Shown here: in pieces, positions 55,685 to 64,000 of the stretch
Layout of the letters: every line of letters begins with the position of its first letter
Numbering within the stretch: position 1 is the stretch's first letter
Source of the DNA: Austropuccinia psidii
Taxonomy: Eukaryota > Basidiomycota > Pucciniomycetes > Pucciniales > Sphaerophragmiaceae
Length of the DNA stretch: 64,000 nucleotides
Direction: 5' to 3'
Assembly: GCA_023105745.1 (NCBI GenBank)
Contig: JALGQZ010000009.1
Location: forward strand, 5,124,937 to 5,188,936
Position numbers and translations under genes: made by a program
Notes under the pieces: generated by a model
The model's database searches: none
What the model was told of the DNA's origin: nothing
What the model saw: only the letters and a program-made list of their open reading frames with translations

Positions 55685-56832
55685 AAGGAATAAGTGTTAC
55701 AGACTTGAACACCACCTTCTTTGAAGAAGTCAGGAATAGTTACAATCAAGATAAGAATTGTAGCATCTTATGCCAATTACTTAACAAAGACTGTAAAGAA
55801 AACTTTTTAATACATTCATTGGATGAAGTATGGAAAAAATCTTATGATTAAGGAAGATTTCACCTACTGGATGGTATAATTTACCACAGGACCAAGCACA
55901 TATGTGTCATGACAGTTGTGGAAAGGTCATTAATCAATCTTGTACTAAAGGAATTCCATGATAGCCCCTTTTCAGGACATCTGTCTGAAGACAGAACAAG
56001 AGGGAAAGTAAAGACCTGCATATGGTGGCCAATGTGGCAGAAAGATGTTGCAGAGTATTTCAAAACCTGTGACAGATGCCAAAAGGCAAATAAATCCACT
56101 GCCAAGAGAGTTGGAAATATGATAAAAATCCAAGAACCAAGCAGACCTTGGGAAATTTTCCATATGGATTGGGTAACTGGCCTACCACCAGGAGGTGACA
56201 GAAGCTATAATGCTTGCCTAGTAATTGTGGACAGATTCAGTAAAACTCCAATCTTTTTACCATGTCACAAGGATGATACAGCCATGGATACAGCTCTTCT
56301 GATATGGAATAGAGTAGTGTCATGGACTGGAATATTTACAAATGTCATTAGTGATAGGGATCCCAAATCCACTTCAGCACTATGGACAAATCTTCACCAA
56401 TTATTTGGCACTAAGCTGTCTTTCTCTACAGCCTACCACCCACAAGCTGATGGACGGGCTGAAGGGATGATCCAAACCTTAGAGGACATGGTAAGAAGAT
56501 TTTGTGCATCTGGCCTTGAATTCAAAAATTGTGATGGATTTACCCATGATTGGTGTACTCTTCTGCCAGCACTGGAATTAGCATATAAAACATCAATCCA
56601 TGCCAGTACCAATCAAACTCCTGCTATCCTAGAAAAAAGATGGAACCCCAAATTACCCCAAGATTCCTTGAGGAAAGATTTGATTAAAATACATCCCACA
56701 GCTGCTAGCTTCAAAGGAATGCTAGACAAAGGTAGGAAGCATGCAGTAAGTCGCATGGAAGACTCTTTTGAATATGCTAAGGAAAATGGGATAAATCACA
56801 TGCAACTCCAGATTTCAAAGTGGGGGACCTAG
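55685..56832 (+). pseudogene. Rt4 integrase, broken
   Basis: A linker with TAA near 55850 is followed by the zinc site ([23 protein letters not shown]) and the catalytic core with HMDWV, SDRDPK and RAEGMIQTLED, so the DDE residues are kept. A one-base loss near 56785 (before TGG GAT AAA) shifts the frame, and the reading ends at 56832. The longest open piece is 55909-56832. Confidence 0.85.
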
Positions 56833-57266
56833 TTCTTGTATCCACCACTAACTTCAATAACATCAAAGGATGTAAAAAGATGAAATACTCCTTTGCAGGA
56901 CCTTTTGTTATTAAGGGCCTCCATGGAGAAAATTCTGTTCAAGTAGAGTTATCTGAAGAACTTAGCAATAAGCATCCTACATTTCCAGTGAGCTTGATAA
57001 AGCCATATAAATCTAGTGATGCTGAAAAATTTCCCTTGAGGAATAAAATTCCCCAAGCTATACCTCCTGTTGAGCCAACTGGCAGTAAGAAAATTATTAA
57101 AGTTCTCAAAGAAAGAAAGTTGAGAACCAACAAAGCTAGGGAATACCTTGTTAGGTACAGTGACCCAACTTGTGAAGATGAATGGTTGCCAGAAAAAGAC
57201 ATACCTGAAGCTACTAAACTTCTCAGAAGGTTCAGACACACTAGAAATAACAATATTACAAAGTAA
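56820..57266 (+). pseudogene. Rt4 integrase C-terminus and chromodomain-like segment
   Basis: It continues integrase in the shifted frame: GDLVLVSTTNFNNIKG, the [13 protein letters not shown] block, then a chromodomain-like EYLVRYSDP..DEWLPEKDI and a basic tail. It ends with TAA at 57266, 24 bp before the 3' LTR. It matches the end of Rt5 Gag-Pol closely. Confidence 0.85.
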
Positions 57267-57271
57267 TATTC

Positions 57272-57290
57272 TTTTTTTAGGGGGAGTGAA
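57272..57290 (+). promoter_or_regulatory. Rt4 polypurine tract
   Basis: T-run then AGGGGGAGTGAA directly before the 3' LTR. Confidence 0.72.
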
Positions 57291-59081
57291 TGTGAGCCTT
57301 AGAGGTAATTTCAAAAACCCAAAAGACCACAAATACAAAAGTAACATATAAATATAAATAAAATGAATTTATTTATATTATTATGATGATAATCTAAATA
57401 TAAATATAAAATTATATTCACAATGATAAATTTAATTTCAATTTAAAAATAAAATTACATTAAATTTTGAAATTGTAAAATTACATTCATACATGAAAAA
57501 ATTAAGTAAAAATGAATTTTTAACAAAATTGTAAAAAAATAAATAAATTTGAACAAAATTTAAATAAAAATTATTATAACTTTTTATCCAAGAAGTAAAA
57601 ATATAAAAATTGTTTCACCATTAGATTCCTCATAAAAAATCAGGTGGGGTCACCTCTGGGTGAAAATTTTGTAACTCAACTCTAAATAAGCTTAAATTAA
57701 GTTTTTAGTATTTTCTGTATGAAAATTGAAAATACTCAAAAAATTCAATTCACATCACATGTAGTGTTAATCATCAAAATTTGTGTTAAAATTGAGGTGT
57801 TTTGTATATTTTAGAAGTTATGAGGAATTAAAGTATTTTCAATTGAATTCAATTGAAATGTCAAAATGTGTGCGTGTATTACATAAGTGAACTTTGATTC
57901 ACATATGAGTTATCAATTATTACTGTATTGAACTGTACAACTCAATTGAATTACATATGTAAATTATAAGTATAATACATGATGAGGAATTAAAGGAAAA
58001 ATAAATAGGAAAGATTAAATTTGGGGGGGAAAAGGAACTCCAGCTCTAAGGGGGAGCTAGACCCCCAAAATCCTTGCTGACAGGCATGTGGTGTCAAAAT
58101 TCACGCAAAAGCTCATCACTTTTGGCCTGGAATTGAGTTACAGAGTCTAGGGACTCAATTGATGATGAGGTTTTGATACCAACTGGGGTAGTTTTAGCTG
58201 TTGCCAAGAGGGTAAAACTACCCTTAAGATAAAACAATCATAGTAAAAACAATTTTCACTGGTTTCTACATCTCTTACACACATTCTGACGTGTTTTAAA
58301 GGCTCTATACCAGGTATTGCTATAGTAATGGCTGATTTAAGGGTCTAAAATGGCTTAAACCAGCCCTTTTTTGGTCTAAACCAGGGTTCAATGAAGCCAT
58401 AATTGGCTTTTCTGTTGACAGATTATTTTTGACTACTGACAAGAGTAACTTTTACTTTTTGGAGTAATAAAATTGATGGCTATAAAAGAATGTCTTTTTT
58501 GCCCCACTTTTCTCTTCATGTTAGAATCTTTTCCTTTTATAATTAGCTTAAACACTGTTAAACAAATCAATAAAAGATTCCAACCACCCTTTTTAAATCA
58601 TTTTAATCCTTTTAACCACGTGAAAAAATCATTATAATCATTTTTTGTAACTCTTATAATCATTTTTTACCCCTGAACCACCCCAAAAGTGAATTAAAGC
58701 ATCTTTCATCACTCTAAGCTTTGTCACTTTGTTTCCAAATTCACTCTGGTCACTTTTGGGTGTGTTTTCTCTTTAATATTCTTTTTAAAGACTTTGTTCT
58801 TTAATTAATTTCTTGCAGCTCTTTGCTCAATTAATTCCAATTGAAATTGCTCTTGAAGAAATTTCTTTTGTAGCCTTAAATATCTCTTGTAGAGTAGTTT
58901 CGGATAAATTTTTATTATATTATTGTTTTATACTAATAAAGTTTTAAACAATAAAATTGGCGTGTTTTCTCTTAAAAAAAATATTTCCTACTATTTTTAA
59001 TTGATTTTTACCTTATACAAATTTTGAGGACAGGAAAAGTACTTGATTTTTAATTGAAGTTTCATATCCACACACCTTACA
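57291..59081 (+). repeat. Rt4 3' LTR, 1791 bp
   Basis: Starts TGTGAGCCTTAGAGG, ends CACACCTTACA. It is homologous to 28639-30455 with many substitutions and small indels, in line with the age of Rt4. Confidence 0.92.
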
Positions 59082-62000
59082 AATTTATATTAATTATGCA
59101 AGAAAAAGTGTAATAGCTGTATATCTGGAAATAAAAGGCATCTATTGGATGTTATATTCAAATATAATGATAGTTTTATTCAATTACACATTAAATAAAA
59201 GGGGTTCAGATGTCCTAACATGATAGTTGGGAATTATAAAATGAAATTTTGATCTAGGTGAAATAATAGAACCCTCTCTCTCATGAGCCATATGACCACA
59301 TAAGCTGACATTAAAATATTTTGGTGGTTTAGGATGATTAATGACCTAGTTTATGTATAGTCAATCCCTGGTAGTATCTACTATAAAGCTCAATGATCTA
59401 TCATCAGGCCAAGCAAAAAACAATTGGTGTAATCTTTAGATAGAAAATTATATATTTCTAATTAGTAAAAATTGACTATTTCCTTCTTCATTACCAGAAA
59501 AAAATCATAAGATAATCATTACATTCAAACAAGATGATGTTAGCTACTTGTAGTTCTAATTAGAACAAATCCATTTCACAATTCAACACTAGCACCAAAA
59601 ATACATATACACAAGGAAATAAAGAACAGCTTTCAATATATATTGAAAAATTGCAAAAAGAAAATTTGAAAATCTAAAGAAATTTCACAAAACAAAATTG
59701 TGAAAAGGAAGTTTTGGAGTTTAAATTGACCAAAAAGCAGAAACTAATTGAAAATTTTAAAGAGAAATATCTTCAAGAGATTAATGGTATGGAGAAACAG
59801 TTTCAAAGAATTCTGTTATCTTATATCATGAGCTGTTTTATTCTTGATGGAAAAAAATGAGAGATTCATTATGAATAAAGTAGCAGTTATGCCAATTTGC
59901 ATTCAATAGTCAGCTGAGGATTCCTCCAGTTGCATCATCAATCAGCTTACAGTCACTTTTTAAATTTTTCTTTAAATTTATAATAAATTAAGATGTAGAA
60001 TATCACATTTTTGGGGGAAACTTTATTCTTCAAATATCATTGATATCTTGTTCTTTTACTTCAAATTATTGATTAACAGACTAGGAAATGAATTGATGAA
60101 TAAAATGATTTGTTACAATTTCACTATCAATCTACTTTTTCTTATTTATTTTCTTATAATACCTATTAAAATAATAATAAAGGTATTTACATATATCAGA
60201 GACTAGATTAAACTATTAGGTTCACTTTTATTTGTCTTCTCTGAAAAATTGAAACAATTCTTCAATTTACCAACCTAATGCCTTTTTATTTAAGAAATAT
60301 GTGTAATATCATGAAATTTATAGGTATTTTTGTTGTTTATAAAGGGATTACTGCCTATGGTGCAATAAAATAACCAAAGCAGGTTTTTAAGAAACAAAAG
60401 TTTTGTTTGATCACTAGCCTGAAATCAAAACTTCAATCCAAGACCATATATATTTAATATGACAATGCTATAACATTAACTCACCTAGTTGAAGAGTGTA
60501 TTTTATTGAAATTAATAATATTGGAATCATGCTGATTTCTTGAGCATGTAATTATTGGTATCTTGGAGAACGATCTGGAATTACCTACAAGTAAACAATC
60601 ACATGTAGATATTCAAATACCATTGATATAATATCTTCCATTTTGAGATCTATGAAACATTCTACTATTGTATATTGAGGCAGGAAGACCTCCATAAATA
60701 TATATAAATTAGCTTTGATTGTAATCTGCATATAATCTCTGTGAGCTGTAATAATGACATTTTGAAAATCTCAAGGCCCATCAAAAATTCATTGGAATGC
60801 AATTAAATGAAATCCTTTATGGTTTATACATGAGATGCCTTGATTATTTGAGGGTGGAATATTTTAAATATGAGTTCCATTAATTTCCCCAATGATATTG
60901 TTGAGTCAACATCTTCTCTTTAACAAATATTTGATTCTTTCCCACTTTCTTTCATCATTCAAAGCTGTAAAGCTATAAGTTCCAAAAAGAAAACTTGATA
61001 ACAGTATTTGATCAAGAAAGAGCCAAACTCAAATTATTTTCAAATCAGGCAATGCCTGAAACTTGGCTTTTAAAGTTCTCTGTGACACATGGTAGCCAGT
61101 ATTGTGGTAATCCATACCTTTTTTCATAAGGCTCAAGCTCATAATATCACATAATAGCAATAAGTCCCACCCACAGGCTGAATTACATACAAATTCTACA
61201 CCATAGCCTTTACTTAAGTCATAATCCCATGTCACAAGCACCAACAACATTGTATGTGTTAACAAATAAACATTTGATTTCACTATGAATATGGAAATAA
61301 TAAAGCTACATATATAAAGCTAGTTAAAACAAATAAAGTACCACCCTTTCAACTACACAACCCCAGAAGATTTTATACCCTTCTCATTACCACTGGATTA
61401 ATTCAGAAATCAAATGGCACCTGTGTAAACAACACAGCTTCCTTGTATTCAGACATAGGTAGGTCATATGATTCCAAGATTTCATCCACCATAATTCCTG
61501 AAAGTAATCTCCAGCACAGCTGCATTCATAATTATATATCCATAGAAACCCCACTTGTAATTTAAAAACAGCTCCAAAATCTTGGGGGACACAGAAATCA
61601 AAGTTTATGCAAAGCAGTGCATCATTCAATTTTGTACAGAACTAATCAACCACAAATATTTGCACAATCTATAGCCCCATGCAAGTCAAAACAGATAAGC
61701 GTCATGGAATACACAGCCTCCTTTGAATCTTGATCACATAACTTAGACATCCACACACAATCATGCAAGAAAATTAACCATGTGACCATGCACAACATGT
61801 GTCAAATTAAAAACATCACACCATCTCATGTACAAAAGTAAATACATAAATGCAAAAAAACAATCACCTGACCTCAATTCAAATATCAACAAGAAATACA
61901 TCCATGACACCTGTATGAATTACATAGCCACTTTTACCAAGCATAAAATCTGACATATGCAAGGAAAATCCAAAGTCATAATGTATTATTGACCCTGCCA

Positions 62001-62251
62001 AAATTATATAATGTGATAGAAAAGAGGGTGTTAAAAAGAAAACTTTCTAGAAAAAAAATGAAATTTCCTCTTGCATGCAAGGAAAATCCAAGATCAAGTC
62101 ATAACCAGTTCACCAAAAAAGAATCATGTGACAAAATTGAGACTCTGAAGAAGAAAAAGTATCAAAAAAATAGTAACATGATGAAGTCAAAAGGAATTAA
62201 ATTTGGAAAAAAAAATTCATGGAGGGCCCCAAGGCTCTGTCCCTCAATGCA
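59082..62251. other. AT-rich intergenic stretch, no identifiable intact gene
   Basis: AATTT at 59082-59086 is the probable right TSD of Rt4. Short frames (61029-61283, 61387-61629, 61989-62267) carry no recognised motif. A 17-base segment ATGCAAGGAAAATCCAA occurs twice (near 61957 and 62073). One coding-like coiled-coil fragment is listed separately. Confidence 0.5.
59627..59860 (+). pseudogene. Coding-like coiled-coil fragment, unidentified
   Basis: A frame with one TAA encodes a K/E-rich, heptad-like peptide (..IEKLQKENLKI..; ..LTKKQKLIENFKEKYLQEI..) ending at TGA. The regular charge pattern looks like real coding sequence but no family is recognised. It may be a piece of a coiled-coil gene or of a Gag. 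Confidence 0.25.
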
Positions 62252-62256
62252 CATCA
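62252..62256. repeat. Rt7 target-site duplication, left copy (CATCA)
   Basis: CATCA here and at 63674-63678. Confidence 0.92.
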
Positions 62257-63673
62257 TGTCAGGCTGAGTCTATGAAGAGGTGATAGTAATAGTATTTACA
62301 ACCTAGACCATGACTTCAACATGGATAATGATGATAAAAAAAGGTTTTAACTAAAATAAAAGGGCTTTACTAAGAGAATTTTAGTGGTGGTGAGCCCTGT
62401 TGAAAGCCCTGTGTGCAGCTTTATCAATTGGGTTATTATAATAAAAGACTACAATAATTAAGTTTATAATTATACCTGGTTATTTCCAAGAGTATAACTG
62501 TTTTTGGAAAGTTTTACTATGTAGGAACTCAAGAGCAGGATGAGGACACCTTTTCTGGTGGAGAAAATGCCTCCTTTTATCCTCAAATGGTGTGGAATGG
62601 CACTCTAGACTATCCATGTAGAGGAAGTGAAGAGTTTTTCACTTAAGAGTACTTGCTTGTGGCTTCCACAAAGCCTATATACACTTTATTGGGCTCAGAT
62701 GTGGTTTTGAAACCACATCTGAGCAGTTTTTACCAATACAGGGTGAAAATTTCATCTGGGGACCACACAGCCCTCTTCTGAAGTGTATGACCCGTAGAAT
62801 GCTGTACAGAACTTGTATGGCACCCCAGTATTGAATGAACTATGAGTTATTGAAGTATAAACATGCTTATTTTTCTGTTTGCCACCTCATAATCATGGTT
62901 ATGGGATATTATCCCACAGAAAAGGTGTATTGGCCCAATTGTGGAATTTTAACCTTAAAACTACTATAGCTTTGTCAGTTTTTGAGATATTGAGCTCAAA
63001 GCTGGTTCATTGTGTAGCCCTGGATGAGATCTACACAATGGTACCTCTTTTGGTATGGGTAGAATCAAATATGGCAAAGTTATGCCATGTACAAGTTTTG
63101 TTATTCAGATATATGATTTTCTCAATATCTGTATGGAGCTTGTTTGCACCATAGCTTTTGTTCTAGATGAGATATGGGGAAATGAAAGGTACCCTCAGAT
63201 AGCCCTGATTGTGCTCTTCCCCTAAATACCCCTCTTTAAGTATATCACACAAAAAGTTTAGAAGTTAGATGAGAGGTGAATATTTTATTCACCCTTATTT
63301 GACCTTATTTTGGTCATAACTTCTGTAATTTTTGTGTTAGCTCAATTTAGCTAGTACCATTGGATAGCCCTGACTTAGAGCTTCATTGTGAATACCCATT
63401 TGGTGGGGTTAAGCCTCTTCCTCTGGACTTCAGATGAGAGGTAAAAATTAAGGTTTATGCTCAGCAACAACTTTGAGCAGGAATAGCTTTGTTATTCATT
63501 GTCCTATGATGATGGGACTTGTATATTTGGAAAGGGGTGAGTTTCCTCTTTCTTTTAATAACTTTTGAGCTGATTTGGCTCAGTCCCATGTTTTGGTGGC
63601 ATCTTAGCTTTACCATTGGTCTATGGTATTTAGCTGTCATGCTTGTGCTCTGGTTTTGAGTCACAGGCTGACA
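62257..63673 (-). mobile_element. Rt7: solo LTR, 1417 bp
   Basis: It starts TGTCAGGCTGAGTC and ends CACAGGCTGACA, homologous along its length to the Rt6 LTR. It is flanked by a perfect 5-bp duplication and has no internal sequence on either side. This is the product expected from recombination between the two LTRs of a full element. Strand follows the Rt6 LTR orientation. Its frame at 62879-63154 is fortuitous. Confidence 0.92.
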
Positions 63674-63678
63674 CATCA

Positions 63679-64000
63679 TGTCATCAGCACAGGAATAAGT
63701 TAGCCCTTACCTAGGAGGTAGTCCAGTATATTATAGTGAATTTACTCACCCAGTGGCTAAGCTCAGAGGAATCATAGTAATGAACATTTACCCAGTAGCC
63801 AAGATTATGGTTACTTCTTTATTAAAAATGATGTAGCCAGTCAAAAAAAACACCATTTACCAAGATTTTAAGCTGACTTACCCCTTTAAAACTTCAATAT
63901 CAAAGAATCTTACCTTCTAAAATCTAGCCAATACTATTTTTATCTTATTGTCATAGATTCTTAATAATATTAAGCCCTTAAAAAAATTACTTCCCTCTAT
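63679..64000. other. Flank after Rt7, nothing identified
   Basis: AT-rich sequence with no motif or frame that can be supported. Confidence 0.5.

Larger units (their letters stand above)
28639..59081 (+). mobile_element. Rt4: old Ty3/gypsy element split by Rt5 and Rt6
   Basis: The LTRs at 28639-30455 and 57291-59081 (TGTGAGCCTTAGAGG...ACACCTTACA) bound an element of about 9.7 kb once the two inserted elements and their TSD copies are set aside. The flanks AAGTT (28634-28638) and AATTT (59082-59086) fit a TSD with one mutation. The coding frames contain frameshifts, nonsense codons and an internal deletion, so it is old and inactive. Its LTR ends and proteins are closest to Rt5. Confidence 0.9.

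Overview
The window is a fungal repeat cluster. It is AT-rich and built almost entirely from nested Ty3/gypsy (chromovirus-type) LTR retrotransposons, with no intact host gene that I can identify. The Gag-Pol proteins resemble, from memory and without a search, those abundant in rust fungi (Pucciniales, for example Austropuccinia). I label the elements Rt1 to Rt7. LTR ends and target-site duplications (TSDs) were read directly from the sequence.

Layout: Rt1 (1-5099, minus strand; left LTR cut by the window edge) is a gag-only, pol-less element inserted in the protease region of the decayed Rt2 (5100-9873, minus). Bases 9874-17132 are AT-rich and contain a full-length but dead Tc1/mariner transposase (14991-15975, minus). 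Rt3 (17138-27276, plus, TSD CCTTG) is nearly intact, with two nonsense codons in one Gag-Pol frame. After a 1.4 kb gap comes Rt4 (28639-59081, plus), an old element. Two younger minus-strand elements split its Gag zinc-knuckle codons: Rt5 (32985-43992, TSD TACAG) and Rt6 (44015-53700, TSD ATATT). Their target sites lie within 22 bp of each other. Rt5 and Rt6 each keep one uninterrupted Gag-Pol frame of 1922 and 1946 codons with all catalytic motifs and near-identical LTRs, so they look recently active. Rt7 (62257-63673) is a solo LTR with TSD CATCA.

Main discovery candidate: Rt2 to Rt6 share an arrangement not explained by a simple LTR-PBS-gag-pol-LTR plan, and Rt1 keeps traces of it. (1) A small leader ORF (ORF1) precedes gag; in Rt2, Rt3 and Rt6 its AUG would be made only by splicing, from an exon ending in A joined to an exon starting TGG. 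(2) A 62-80 nt phase-1 intron lies at the end of ORF1, and the Gag-Pol ATG is inside it, 14-20 nt before the 3' splice site. (3) Splicing removes the Gag-Pol start and joins ORF1 in frame to a second long ORF (ORFx, about 190-240 codons) that overlaps the 5' part of gag in another frame. ORFx is conserved across diverged families (helical domain ending in GW-x-P, basic linker, C-terminal helix), whereas the gag frame over the same bases is low-complexity. With the intron retained, ORF1 stops 1-52 nt before the Gag-Pol ATG, which would suit termination-reinitiation. I infer a splice switch between Gag-Pol and an ORF1-ORFx protein. This rests on sequence alone; no transcript data were available.
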